Shown: positions 26,368 through 35,070, counted from the stretch's first letter. The stretch is DNA of 64,000 nt from Ferdinandcohnia sp047246645 (GCF_047246645.1 NZ_JBFOKR010000002.1:248001-312000), one strand, 5' to 3'. A program made the numbers and translations. Notes: generated from the letters alone by a model not told the origin.

Positions 26368-26934
26368 TTACTTTTTAAATCCCAATTTCCTTAATTCCCT
26401 TAATGTACGTGATACTGGTAATCCAACAACAGCAAAATAATCTCCTTTTATATGCTTTACGAGGGATGAACCGAGCTCCTGTATACCGTAAGAACCTGCT
26501 TTGTCCTTTGGTTCACCAGAAGCAACATAATCTGTTATTTCTTCATCTGATAAATCCCAAAAGGTAACTTCTGTTTTTTCATAAAATAAGGAATGTGTAT
26601 CGTTGTAAATGATTGCTACTCCTGTTATCACTTCATGAGTATGATTTGATAATGCTTTTAATACCTGAATAGACTCCTGTTCATTTTTAGGTTTTCCTAA
26701 AATTTGGTTTTGAAACAACACGGCTGTGTCTGCTCCAATTATATAGGAGTCTGGATACTGTTCTGATACAGCTTTTGCCTTGTTAAAAGCAATTTGCATA
26801 ACCATTTCTTCAGGAGTAAAATTTTCATCGACGGATTCATCTATATTACTGACGGAAACATCGAAGGAAAGTTTCAGATTTTCTAGAAGTTCTTTTCGAC
26901 GTGGAGATCCTGAGGCTAATACGAGGTGTTGCAT
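26368..26934 (-). CDS. maf: Maf family nucleoside triphosphate pyrophosphatase
   Basis: House-cleaning dTTP/UTP pyrophosphatase that affects septum formation when overexpressed. The motif ASGSPRRKELLENL is at the N-terminus, IIGADTAV carries the catalytic acid and KDKAGSYGIQ is near residue 145. The open frame begins with GTG at 26943; the ATG at 26934 behind AAGGGTG is preferred (188 aa). It lies between spoIIB and radC as in B. subtilis. Confidence 0.95.
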   Translation of the reverse strand: MQHLVLASGSPRRKELLENLKLSFDVSVSNIDESVDENFTPEEMVMQIAFNKAKAVSEQYPDSYIIGADTAVLFQNQILGKPKNEQESIQVLKALSNHTHEVITGVAIIYNDTHSLFYEKTEVTFWDLSDEEITDYVASGEPKDKAGSYGIQELGSSLVKHIKGDYFAVVGLPVSRTLRELRKLGFKK

Positions 26935-27094
26935 ATTTCTCACCCTTTTATCATTTTTCGTTACAGATAGGAAGATACGTATTTATCGTATCAAACAATT
27001 GGACGTTGTACAATTTTATAAAATCGAGTTTTAAGCAAGATTTAGTCTTTGATAAAAAATAATGATTTATGTAGAATCGTTGAAAAATTAAGCA

Positions 27095-27136
27095 ATAAAG
27101 AAGGAAAGGAGAATCACTGTCTCCTTTCCTTCTTTG
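27095..27136 (-). terminator. Strong hairpin terminator after spoIIB
   Basis: A perfect 15-bp stem AAGAAGGAAAGGAGA / TCTCCTTTCCTTCTT with a seven-base loop lies between the spoIIB stop and maf. The purine-rich and pyrimidine-rich arms make it very stable. Confidence 0.85.
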
Positions 27137-27169
27137 GAAGTGCGCGTCAAAATTAAATTTTACATTTCA

Positions 27170-28276
27170 TTATGATAGTTTTGAAACCCATTTTGCGTAA
27201 TTGCTAAAAGCGTCAAGCGCTGCCTGCTGCGACTGCCATAATACCTTTTTATCTCCACCAGTTTTAAACGTTTGCAGACTCTCATAAGCACTTATTATCT
27301 GAGTTATAAATGCTTTCATATCCTCAGTTAACTTATCTTGTTTGATCTCTTTTACCTTTGCATAGTCAGTTGATAGCTTTTCCCATTCAGCATCAGCAAT
27401 GGTTCCTGTTCCAAATGCTTGTGAAGACTGAGCTAACAAACCTTTGAATAACGGAAGACTAGTAGCAATCGCTTCAGAATCTGACTTAGCAGCATTCTTA
27501 TAACTACCGCCTTCATAGACAAAAGCTTTGACAAAGTATTCTAGCTCTGTACTCTCATATACCGCCTTTATACCAGCTATACTTTGTTGATCAGCACCAA
27601 TTCCCATAAATACAAAGAACGATCCATCCTGTTCCACAGCGGACGCTGCATATCCACTACTTTTCACCTGACTTACGACAGTGTTTGCTGCTTCCAACGT
27701 AGAAAACTTTCCACCCTGAATAACTCCCGTAGACAAAGACTCGAGTTGAATTTCAATAACATCAGTCGCCGCAGGCTCTTCCTTACCATTATTTGAGCTA
27801 GGAGGAGGAGTCTCTTCTGAAGTAGTAGGAGGAGTTTGTGCTCCCTCCGGCCCGGCATTTACATCACTTACTACTTTTAAAATCATAACTCCAAAGCCTG
27901 TACCTACCACCACTGCAAGTAAAATAGAAACTAAAAATTGCTTAAAAGTAAAAACCTGTATTCCGCTACTTTTGCTCTTTTTTGGAAAGTGCGGTATTTT
28001 ACTAGGACCTTTTGTTTTTCGTAGGTCCTCAATTGGAATAATCGGAATCTCAAAGTCTGGTGTTGCATCTTTCTTTACTGATGCGTCTGGTAATACCCAA
28101 GTGAAGTCATCCTCTTCCTCTTCACGTGCAGCGGCCACTTCTTCATTCTCGACAATAGTAAAGGTTTGATTTTTTTTACTCTTCACTTTAATATAAGGCT
28201 CTATTTCTGGTTGCTCCTCCGGAACCTTTTGTTGCTTCCCATTAATTTTAATAGAGATTTGCTTGGTCTTGTCCAT
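27170..28276 (-). CDS. spoIIB: Stage II sporulation protein B (SPOR domain)
   Basis: Assists septal peptidoglycan dissolution and the start of engulfment. It has a cytosolic N-terminus with KISIKINGKQQK-type residues, an acidic stretch (REEEEDDFTWVLPD) and one membrane helix (about residues 135-157, TFKQFLVSILLAVVVGTGFG). An extracytoplasmic SPOR-like domain covers roughly residues 185-260 (LSTGVIQGGKFSTLEAANTVVSQVKSSGY). The frame extends upstream to 28408, but the ATG at 28276 follows AGGTGG and fits the family N-terminus (368 aa). Its location next to maf supports the call despite low sequence conservation. Confidence 0.9.
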   Translation of the reverse strand: MDKTKQISIKINGKQQKVPEEQPEIEPYIKVKSKKNQTFTIVENEEVAAAREEEEDDFTWVLPDASVKKDATPDFEIPIIPIEDLRKTKGPSKIPHFPKKSKSSGIQVFTFKQFLVSILLAVVVGTGFGVMILKVVSDVNAGPEGAQTPPTTSEETPPPSSNNGKEEPAATDVIEIQLESLSTGVIQGGKFSTLEAANTVVSQVKSSGYAASAVEQDGSFFVFMGIGADQQSIAGIKAVYESTELEYFVKAFVYEGGSYKNAAKSDSEAIATSLPLFKGLLAQSSQAFGTGTIADAEWEKLSTDYAKVKEIKQDKLTEDMKAFITQIISAYESLQTFKTGGDKKVLWQSQQAALDAFSNYAKWVSKLS

Positions 28277-28331
28277 TTTTACACCACCTATGATAGAAAA
28301 CGACCTATTTTTTAACATGCTAACACACCTA

Positions 28332-28360
28332 TAAAAAAAAAGAACAAGACATTTGTCGTC
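28332..28360 (-). terminator. Second terminator upstream of spoIIB
   Basis: On the minus strand ACAAGAC-GACAAAT-GTCTTGT is followed by TCTTTTTTTTT. Together with the hairpin at 28425-28463 it isolates spoIIB from the pilus block. Confidence 0.8.
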
Positions 28361-28424
28361 TTGTCGTAAAAGGTTTTCGTCAAATTTTTTAACACGGTAT
28401 ATAAACATCTAAAACAGCATAATA

Positions 28425-28463
28425 CAAAAAAGCACGTAAATGAGGGGTGTCATTTACGTGCTT
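28425..28463 (-). terminator. Terminator of the PRC-barrel gene
   Basis: On the minus strand GCACGTAAATGA-CACCCC-TCATTTACGTGC is followed by TTTTTTG, just after the stop of the PRC-barrel gene. Confidence 0.9.
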
Positions 28464-28468
28464 ACCTA

Positions 28469-29281
28469 TTACTCTACGTTCATTGATAACTCAACAACAA
28501 CACTTGGGCCTTCGTCTTGAGCTTTTAAGATATCCTCTGCAGTAAGCTGAGTTCCTGCTGTGATAAGTACATTTCCTTCATTATCAACGATATCCTTTAA
28601 CACAGTTTTACCATTAAGGATGTCGACTTGCTTCTGGCGTAATGCTTCAATTTCATCTTCTTCATGTTGATCAATTAAAAGATCTATGTCATCAAATGGA
28701 GTCTTCTTAACTGGTTCAACAGGTGTAGCTGCTTCTAGTAATTCTGCTAATTCATCATTTTCAGGAGTGTCTAACTCTGGGTTTTCCAAGTATTCAACTG
28801 ATTCTAAGAACTTAGATGCAGCATCTTCTTGAACAATGATAATATCCTTACCGTACGTCAATACTGAATCAGAAGCTAACGCAACTTCTTTTCCAGAAAC
28901 CTTTAAAAGAGTTCCTAGTAAATTCCCTGTTTCATCGTCGACAAAATATTCAACGACTTCACCTAAAAGTTGTCCTTTACGGGTCATAACTTTTGTGTTT
29001 GTGATTCTAATTTTTTTATTTACTAGAGAATTCGCAATTGGAATCTCGTTTAAATCAATTACAGAGCTTTCACTTTCAATAGTTACTGCGTATTCCCCAA
29101 TACCAATTACCTTTTTAAACGGAATTGCTTTTACACTTACTTGCCAATCTTCATGTTCGATTGTAAGAAAATCCACTGAGCCTTTTTCTGGATTTATAAC
29201 GAGGGATTTTACCTTCCCAATCTCTGTACCATCTATAATACTAATAATCGGTAAACCCACGATCTCAATACTCTTTTTCAT
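28469..29281 (-). CDS. PRC-barrel domain protein in the pilus locus
   Basis: A soluble acidic protein (270 aa from the ATG at 29281). Two PRC-barrel repeats are visible: residues ~5-75 (GLPIISIIDGTEIGKVKSLVINPEKGSVDFLTIE) and ~90-150 (TRKGQLLGEVVEYFVDDETGNLLGTLLKV). The rest is Glu/Asp-rich, with a C-terminal segment VLKDIVDNEGNVLITAGTQLTAEDI resembling a small clamp-like beta domain. Proteins of this type occur beside T4P genes in other Firmicutes, but their role is unknown. PRC barrels bind protein partners in photosynthetic reaction centres and in RimM. It lies between spoIIB and an acidic-tail membrane protein. Confidence 0.75.
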   Translation of the reverse strand: MKKSIEIVGLPIISIIDGTEIGKVKSLVINPEKGSVDFLTIEHEDWQVSVKAIPFKKVIGIGEYAVTIESESSVIDLNEIPIANSLVNKKIRITNTKVMTRKGQLLGEVVEYFVDDETGNLLGTLLKVSGKEVALASDSVLTYGKDIIIVQEDAASKFLESVEYLENPELDTPENDELAELLEAATPVEPVKKTPFDDIDLLIDQHEEDEIEALRQKQVDILNGKTVLKDIVDNEGNVLITAGTQLTAEDILKAQDEGPSVVVELSMNVE

Positions 29282-29351
29282 ATAATTCACCACACCTATT
29301 TATTTTTACGGCTTTTACTATATATTTTAACATGCTTTACGCTAAAATTCG

Positions 29352-30683
29352 TCATTTTTTGCAATATTCTTCTAGTAAATAGTTAATTTCTTGTAAAATA
29401 ATCGGGTATTTCTTAAATCTACCTCGATATTCCATTAGTAATGTTAATAATTTATGATATTTTTCCTCTAACACATAGTGTTCTATTAGCAAGCTAATAA
29501 ATGTATAACAATCCCGGTCTGATAAATCAGGATGCAAGTGGCTAATAATTAGTTTCTCATATTGCGCTGACGGCAATGACTTTCGCAGCAGCTTTAACTG
29601 TGAAACCATTATTTGAAGTACCTGTTGTTTAAGCTGTGAGTTTCCAACTGGAATATTTACCTCAGGTCCAGCTTCTTCTATTTCCTCTGCTATCATATCG
29701 GAAATTGTAGGTTCTTGGCTACTAGATTCATTTTCCAGTGAAATGGTATCTTCGTCAGTTGTAGTTGTATCAATTTCTTCTATAGTAAAATTCGCAATTT
29801 CAATTGTTGAATCATTTTCGTCCACATTACTATCTTCAGTACTTTCAGTAAAAATCTCTCCCTCTACCGAATCATCGATCTCGATATATGGAGAATGTAA
29901 TTCTGCTACTAGTTTAGTAGGCTTAAGCGATAAGTTTTCTGCTATTTGATTCTCATCCTTTTCAACTTCTTTGATGAGTTCATCAAGTATAGAGTTGCTG
30001 TTTGCTAGCTCGTCATTGTCAACTTGTTTAGTTGCAGATATCTCAGCTATTGCTTTTTCTAATTCATCACCTTGAGTTTCGGTTATAGCAAAAGTTTCGT
30101 TTTCCACAATAACATCTTGTAGGTATTTAGAAGCAATTAATTCTTGCTCTATTGTTTGATCTTTAAGTTCCTCAATCGTATCGAGTGTAGGTATTGTAGT
30201 TAGAGGAGTTTCAATTTCAGTTTGATTATTTGTTTGCAGTTCCTCAATTTGGTCTTTAGGACTTACTTGTGGTTTGTCATTTTCTTCATGTATTGCAACA
30301 GCTTTATTAGAGATTACTTTAGGTTCTTCAAGTTTTGCTATTGAAGGTCCCTTGCCATCAAACTGAATAATTTCTTCGATATCATCTTCAAGTTCAAATT
30401 TAATAACCTTTTTACCATGTTCGCTTGACATTTCTTTCTTTTGGAACAACGTTTTACCGTACTTCTTTTCTATAAAAAGGCCTACTACTGTTAATAGCAG
30501 TATCATGATAAGTATGGTTTGCCATAAGGTAAGGATTGTTTCAAAAAGAATACCTATAAGTGCAAGCATGAATGCTATTCCTAAGATAAGAAACTTGCCA
30601 AACTTCGTAAAACCGGTAGGCAATACATATATAATTGGGATAAATAAAAGAAAAGCTATTAATGCAAAAATATATGCTTCCAA
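29352..30683 (-). CDS. Acidic-tail membrane protein, paralogue of 40457-41302
   Basis: Unknown function. Three closely spaced membrane helices occupy residues ~2-75 (EAYIFALIAFLLFIPIIYVL and two more). A ~280-residue Glu/Asp/Thr-rich, probably disordered cytosolic region follows, then a helical C-terminal domain (QQVLQIMVSQLKLLRKSLP .. RDCYTFISLLIEHYVLEEKY). The helices match the protein at 40457-41302 (AYIFALIAFLLFIPIIYVLPTG against TYIFSGIAFIILIPIILLLPLG). The TTG at 30683 after AGAGGTGAG aligns the two starts; an upstream TTG at 30701 is less likely. It flanks the T4P genes on the pilO side. Confidence 0.75.
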   Translation of the reverse strand: MEAYIFALIAFLLFIPIIYVLPTGFTKFGKFLILGIAFMLALIGILFETILTLWQTILIMILLLTVVGLFIEKKYGKTLFQKKEMSSEHGKKVIKFELEDDIEEIIQFDGKGPSIAKLEEPKVISNKAVAIHEENDKPQVSPKDQIEELQTNNQTEIETPLTTIPTLDTIEELKDQTIEQELIASKYLQDVIVENETFAITETQGDELEKAIAEISATKQVDNDELANSNSILDELIKEVEKDENQIAENLSLKPTKLVAELHSPYIEIDDSVEGEIFTESTEDSNVDENDSTIEIANFTIEEIDTTTTDEDTISLENESSSQEPTISDMIAEEIEEAGPEVNIPVGNSQLKQQVLQIMVSQLKLLRKSLPSAQYEKLIISHLHPDLSDRDCYTFISLLIEHYVLEEKYHKLLTLLMEYRGRFKKYPIILQEINYLLEEYCKK

Positions 30684-31168
30684 GTTCTCACCTCTTTCCA
30701 AGGCACTCTATCAATTAATTTATGACTATATCTTCATAGTAAGTACGAATAGTTCTTTAGATACAGAGTAGTACTATTCTACTATTTTTGACAAAATCAG
30801 ACTCTATCATTGTATAATAAATCCTCTTATTTTAAAAGAAAGTTATTAAATGATTTATCAGGAACTTTTTACAAATAGGTGAAGTGTTTAAAGTGTAATG
30901 ATTGTTTTTATTGCAAATAATAATTTGTGTTTCTAAATGGTTTGGTGATTTCCGCTCCTGGCACTCGCTTTCCGCGGGCGGTCCGTGAGCCTCCTCGTCG
31001 CAAAGCTCCTGCGGGGTCTCACCTGGACACGCTGTTCCCGCAGGAGTCTCCCGCCATGCGCTCCAATCACCCTTCTGAAAACATAGAATGTAAGAAAAAA
31101 TAATCTTCTAGATTAAGCGTGATTGGACTAAAAAAGAAATATGTTCGCAAAAGATACCGAAACAAAAA
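30684..31168. other. Intergenic region with dispersed repeat copy B
   Basis: About 500 bases lie between pilO and the acidic-tail gene. The left half (30702-30953) is AT-rich with no coding signal and may hold the promoter of the downstream minus-strand genes, though no consensus stands out. The right half holds repeat copy B and leads into the pilO terminator. Confidence 0.6.
30954..31073. repeat. Dispersed GC-rich hairpin repeat, copy B
   Basis: This is the compact form of the element at 5645-5826: the same GCTCCTGGCACTCGCTTTCC start, inverted arms CTCCTGCGGG (31006-31015) and CCCGCAGGAG (31037-31046) with only a 21-base loop, and the same CTCCAATCACCCT end. It interrupts the otherwise AT-rich pilus locus. 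Confidence 0.88.
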
Positions 31169-31198
31169 TAAAAGAACGGCATTATAGTACCGTTCTCT
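31166..31198 (-). terminator. Terminator of pilM-pilN-pilO
   Basis: On the minus strand GAACGGTACTATAATGCCGTTC is followed by TTTTATTTTT just past the pilO stop. Confidence 0.85.
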
Positions 31199-31204
31199 TT
31201 AATA

Positions 31205-32047
31205 TTATTCACTTTTCTTCTCTTCTTCCTTCTCTTTGTCTAAACCAATTGTAAGAGGATTTCTCTTTTTACTTGGCTCAGGCGCCTTAATTTTCGGAGC
31301 ATCTTCTGCTAATTCCGCAAATGCTGGCATATAGAAGGTAGAAATGGTTACCGCATACACAAGTGGAGTTGGCTCCTGTTCGATCATAGTTAACTCAGGC
31401 CTTCCAGTAATGGTTAAGGAATCAACCTTTGTTATCCTTGTTTGATGCTCGACCACAGATAAGAATTTTTCTAATTCATAATAACTTGGTGACTCTACAG
31501 TAAGAGAGACTGTTATTTGTTTAAGACCATTTACCAACTCAGGTTCCAATTCTGAAATAACGATTGGTTCACCGGTAGTAGCTTCAGTTGTTTCTGTCTG
31601 TTGGTTGGTTTCAGTTGCAGCATTTTCAGTTCCCTCGGTTGATTCAGATGTAGATGTTTCTGTTGTAGCATTTGGATCTTGTTGCTGTGCTGCATCTGTT
31701 TGTGAGTCCAATGTTAGTGCATTTTCACTATAGCTCATTGAAATAATTTTGCTTTTTGAAACGGTTTCCGCTCTTTCGAGTTCAAGCAATAATTGTTCAA
31801 CAAGTGGAATAACAGGAATCTTTTTTTGAATTTCTGTTGAACTAACTACTGGTGCACTTGATGTCTGTTTTTTGGAAAGCACTGTGTCTAATAGTTTTTG
31901 TTCCATAACAAGCGTTCGTTCCTGTTGTTCAACTCTAGCTTCAACAGGTTTTACTATTACATAATACCAAAGGTAAAAACCACCGACTAAAATGGTAAGA
32001 GTTAAAACTAAAATTAAAACTTGTTTTCTAGTAAATCGGAGAGTCAT
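31205..32047 (-). CDS. pilO: PilO-like type IV pilus inner-membrane assembly protein
   Basis: Bitopic assembly-platform protein (280 aa). It has a short cytosolic basic start, a membrane helix at residues ~8-30 (VLILVLTLTILVGGFYLWYYVIV) and a coiled-coil stretch (EARVEQQERTLVMEQKLLDTVLSKK). A ferredoxin-like extracytoplasmic domain follows (LKQITVSLTVESPSYYELEKFLSVVEHQTRITKVDSLTI), matching the PilO/GspM fold. A low-complexity Thr/Glu insert (residues ~125-155) is unusual. It lies one base downstream of pilN, so pilM-pilN-pilO form a tight operon. No pilP or pilQ follows, as expected for a cell with one membrane. Confidence 0.85.
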   Translation of the reverse strand: MTLRFTRKQVLILVLTLTILVGGFYLWYYVIVKPVEARVEQQERTLVMEQKLLDTVLSKKQTSSAPVVSSTEIQKKIPVIPLVEQLLLELERAETVSKSKIISMSYSENALTLDSQTDAAQQQDPNATTETSTSESTEGTENAATETNQQTETTEATTGEPIVISELEPELVNGLKQITVSLTVESPSYYELEKFLSVVEHQTRITKVDSLTITGRPELTMIEQEPTPLVYAVTISTFYMPAFAELAEDAPKIKAPEPSKKRNPLTIGLDKEKEEEKKSE

Positions 32048-32048
32048 A

Positions 32049-32792
32049 TTAATTTCCCTCCTTTTGCAATGTCTTTAAAGCATCTTTATTAATCTTAAGC
32101 TCAAACTGAGCTAGGTATCGTGGAATATATTCTTTCTTGTCTTTTTCCTTTTTTTCAGTAGTTGTTTGATTTTCAACTGCCTGTTCAGTTGTCTGTACAG
32201 ACGCTTGATCGATAGGATCTGTAGGGTTCTCTACTGTTATTGGATTATCAGATGGTTCAGTAACAGGTTGAGTTTCCATAACTGGCTGTTCAGTCGTTTC
32301 CTCTTCTTCTACTGGCGAGCTTGTCACAACCGAATTTAATTTTGTTTCATCGATATACTCTGAAGCATTTAATGAAGCAATATAATGAGCAATTTCGGTA
32401 TTTGTATCAAACTGGATGACAAGTGAAACAATTCCATCTTCTACATAAGAAAAAGCTTGTATAAAACCACGTTCAGGTAGTAAACCAGATAAATGGTTTA
32501 ACAACGGTACCGTCTCAACGAAATAATCATCAGCCCATTTAACGGTTTTTTCTAAGTTAATGACATTAGTTGATTCCTGATCAGCAGAGAACTTTTTCTC
32601 CTCTGTGGCCCGTTGTTCTTGAACTGCAGCAATTTGAGTGCTAAGAGACTTATCTGTAGATTGCACTTTATTATACACTGTGTAGGAGTAGAAGCCCCCA
32701 CCTAAAACGACAATTAAAATAAGAGTCACTATTAAAAATATCGCTCTATTTTTAAATTCTTTTCTGGGTAGTAAATTAACTTCAACTAACAT
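32049..32792 (-). CDS. pilN: PilN-like type IV pilus assembly protein
   Basis: Bitopic protein (247 aa). The N-terminal MLVEVNLLPRKEF is the PilN signature (the EVNLLP peptide binds PilM in known systems). One membrane helix (residues ~17-38) leads into a coiled region and an extracytoplasmic domain (FVETVPLLNHLSGLLPERGFIQAFSYVEDGIVSLVIQF). A Thr/Glu/Pro-rich linker at ~155-220 is a lineage-specific extension. ATG directly abuts the pilM stop codon, with the ribosome binding site inside the pilM 3' end. Confidence 0.9.
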   Translation of the reverse strand: MLVEVNLLPRKEFKNRAIFLIVTLILIVVLGGGFYSYTVYNKVQSTDKSLSTQIAAVQEQRATEEKKFSADQESTNVINLEKTVKWADDYFVETVPLLNHLSGLLPERGFIQAFSYVEDGIVSLVIQFDTNTEIAHYIASLNASEYIDETKLNSVVTSSPVEEEETTEQPVMETQPVTEPSDNPITVENPTDPIDQASVQTTEQAVENQTTTEKKEKDKKEYIPRYLAQFELKINKDALKTLQKEGN

Positions 32793-33767
32793 TTATTGCA
32801 CCTCTTTTAGTGCTAAACCCAAAGGAAGATAATAATTTATAGGTAGCTTGTCTAATGTATCAATTGTAACAATCGGTAATTCATAACGTTCCAATAACAT
32901 AGAAACTAATACATGTAATTGTGGATGATCCCCACTTATAAGGATGTTCGATACTTGCTCCTTACCCTGGCTAATCGTAAAACGGTAGAAATCAAGTACA
33001 TGCTCAATTTCTTTTAAAATATCATCGACGACAACGTCAATTTCATAATGACGATTTGACCAAATAAGTTCTGCAACTGTATTGGTACGGTTTTGACGTA
33101 TATCCCAATCGTCTACTGAAGTATCTAGTGTGATATGTCTCATGAACAATGGAATATGTTCATGGAAGATACTCAGATTAACAGATTGTAAGTCAAATTG
33201 TATAAGCAGTGAATGGTCTTCTTCCATGGTTTTATCACAGAAGTCAAACAAGCGATATAAACAAAGCGGAGAAATATCTGCTGCAATTGGTCTTAAGGTT
33301 ACTTTTTCTAATAGAGATGAGTAGTCCTGCGCAATTTCCTCTGGAGCAGCAATTAGTAACACTTCTTTTTTATCCTCTTGTTCGGACAGTTTTTTAAAAT
33401 CCATTACTGGTTCATCAAATGGTAAGTGTATTGTAGATCCAAGTTCTAAATACAAATAACCCATAATTTCGTCATCCTTAACCTCAATCGGAATTGAAGT
33501 CTTTCGAATTACAACGAATGAATCAGGGATTACAAAACGAACTTCACGATTTTTAATTCCCCATTCAGCAACACACTCTTGCAGGATTAATTGAAGAGTT
33601 TCCCGTTCAATGATTTTACCTTCCTGGATAATTCCTTTTGGTAGGTAACGTTCCCGAAACTTCTGTACAGTTAATGGGTTTGAATCCTTTACACCAACAT
33701 AACGGATTACATGGTCTTTTATAATAATATTTGCAATATGCTTCGACGAAAAGAGTGTAAGAGCCAT
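32793..33767 (-). CDS. pilM: PilM actin-like type IV pilus assembly protein
   Basis: Cytosolic actin-like protein of the FtsA/PilM type (324 aa) that links the motor to PilN/PilO. The family pattern is seen in ANIIIKDHVIRYVGVKD, GIIQEGKIIERETLQLIL, VRFVIPDSFVVIRKTSIPI, and ILISGDHPQLHVLVSMLLERY near the C-terminus. ATG follows AAGGAG. It starts the pilM-pilN-pilO cluster, 25 bases downstream of the prepilin peptidase gene. Confidence 0.9.
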   Translation of the reverse strand: MALTLFSSKHIANIIIKDHVIRYVGVKDSNPLTVQKFRERYLPKGIIQEGKIIERETLQLILQECVAEWGIKNREVRFVIPDSFVVIRKTSIPIEVKDDEIMGYLYLELGSTIHLPFDEPVMDFKKLSEQEDKKEVLLIAAPEEIAQDYSSLLEKVTLRPIAADISPLCLYRLFDFCDKTMEEDHSLLIQFDLQSVNLSIFHEHIPLFMRHITLDTSVDDWDIRQNRTNTVAELIWSNRHYEIDVVVDDILKEIEHVLDFYRFTISQGKEQVSNILISGDHPQLHVLVSMLLERYELPIVTIDTLDKLPINYYLPLGLALKEVQ

Positions 33768-33792
33768 TATGCATTCTCCTTATGATTGTTAA

Positions 33793-34548
33793 TTAAGAAA
33801 CAATAAAGTGTGTATACCAATCTAAAAATTCATTACCAAAGTAATAAGCAACCAATGTACCTATAACGATGGCTGGTCCAAATGGCATTGGTTTTCCTTT
33901 TTTCACTTTGCCTAGTGCCATTCCTACTAAACCTAGAATTGTTCCGGTAATGGTAGCAAAGAAAAATGAGAGAAGAACTAACTTCCACCCAAGCGCTATT
34001 CCTAACACAGCGTAAAGCTTGATATCTCCGCCTCCCATGCCCCCCTTACTGACGAGAGCAATTACTAGAAGCAATAGAAATCCAACCGCACTTCCAAGCA
34101 GCATGTCCCACCACGGAGTAAGCGGAATAAAGATACGCTCAATAAGAAAAACGGGTGAGAAAAATAAGAGAACTTTGTCTGGAATAATCATATAAGTAAC
34201 ATCGGAAACGAAAATGATCATAAGTAATGAAATCAACGTCCAAGCTACAATCAATTCCTTTGACCATCCCACCAGAAGTGGCGAGATCGTAAAAAGAATT
34301 GCAGTGACCGCTTCAACTGAAGGATATATGGGTGATATGCGAGAACCACAGTTTCGACATGCGCCTTTTTGAAAAAGAAAAGAAAACACCGGGACAAGTT
34401 CTTTAGCAGTTAATTGGTGTTTGCAGTTTGGACATGAAGAACGTGGGTGAACGATTGATTCTCCATTTGGGATGCGAAGACCTACTACATTAAAAAAGGA
34501 ACCAAACAAAATAGCTACTATTAATATATAACCAGAAAATACTAGCAA
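33793..34548 (-). CDS. pilD: Type IV prepilin peptidase (PilD/ComC family)
   Basis: Membrane aspartyl protease and methylase that processes prepilins. It has about seven membrane helices. The cytosolic zinc loop near residue 40 has CPNCKH and CRNCGS. The catalytic aspartates lie in SDVTYMIIPDK and GGGDIKLYAVLG. The frame extends to 34581, but those codons lie in the pilA terminator hairpin. TTG at 34548 with AAGGTG eight bases upstream is preferred (251 aa), with GTG at 34557 possible. B. subtilis has comC at this chromosomal place between folC and spoIIB. Confidence 0.95.
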   Translation of the reverse strand: MLVFSGYILIVAILFGSFFNVVGLRIPNGESIVHPRSSCPNCKHQLTAKELVPVFSFLFQKGACRNCGSRISPIYPSVEAVTAILFTISPLLVGWSKELIVAWTLISLLMIIFVSDVTYMIIPDKVLLFFSPVFLIERIFIPLTPWWDMLLGSAVGFLLLLVIALVSKGGMGGGDIKLYAVLGIALGWKLVLLSFFFATITGTILGLVGMALGKVKKGKPMPFGPAIVIGTLVAYYFGNEFLDWYTHFIVS

Positions 34549-34565
34549 TATCTCCACACCTTTTA

Positions 34566-34598
34566 ATAAGATAACCCTCACATTGAGGGTTATCTTAA
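34566..34598 (-). terminator. Hairpin between pilA and pilD (terminator or attenuator)
   Basis: On the minus strand AAGATAACCCTCA-ATG-TGAGGGTTATCTT is a 13-bp near-perfect stem followed by a weak ATTAAAA. It starts eight bases past the pilA stop and ends about 19 bases before the pilD start, so it probably lowers expression of downstream genes relative to the abundant pilin. Confidence 0.8.
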
Positions 34599-34605
34599 GT
34601 AGTTA

Positions 34606-35070
34606 TTAATCCAAAATAGTTAAAATCTCAGCATCTGTTAGACCGTCATTTGCAGTAACTCCATCAAATGTAAATCCATTAGCTGTATGGTTTGTTATTT
34701 CAAAAGATAATATTCCGTTTGTATCTCTTTCTACAGTGAGAGTAAAGTTATCAGCTTTGTTTAGATAACTCTCGAAAGGAGATACCCCAGTTTGAGTTGG
34801 TGATACAGTTGTTCCACTATTATTTTGTGTCACTGTTAAGGTTGGTGTTGCTCCTGATGTATCAAAAGTTGGAGTTTCTGTAGTAATATAAAGTCTAGCT
34901 GAGTCAATAATTTGTTGTGCCTCTGCTACCGCAGAATCACGTTGAGAGTTACTAATCACGTTACCAATGGCAGGAACTGCAATTGCTGCAATTATTCCCA
35001 AAATTACAACAACAGCTAATAATTCAATTAAGGTTAAACCTTTTTGATTCTTTAAAACCTTTTTAAACAT
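34606..35070 (-). CDS. pilA: Type IV major pilin
   Basis: Prepilin of 154 aa. It has a short basic leader MFKKVLKNQKG followed by LTLIELLAVVVILGIIAAIAVPAIGNVI. The peptidase should cut after Gly11, leaving Leu at +1 and Glu at +5. The globular part is Thr/Ser/Asn-rich, ends in Asp-rich GVTANDGLTDAEILTILD and has no cysteines. It has its own promoter upstream and a hairpin downstream, which fits high expression of a major subunit. ATG follows GAAGGGG. Confidence 0.92.
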   Translation of the reverse strand: MFKKVLKNQKGLTLIELLAVVVILGIIAAIAVPAIGNVISNSQRDSAVAEAQQIIDSARLYITTETPTFDTSGATPTLTVTQNNSGTTVSPTQTGVSPFESYLNKADNFTLTVERDTNGILSFEITNHTANGFTFDGVTANDGLTDAEILTILD

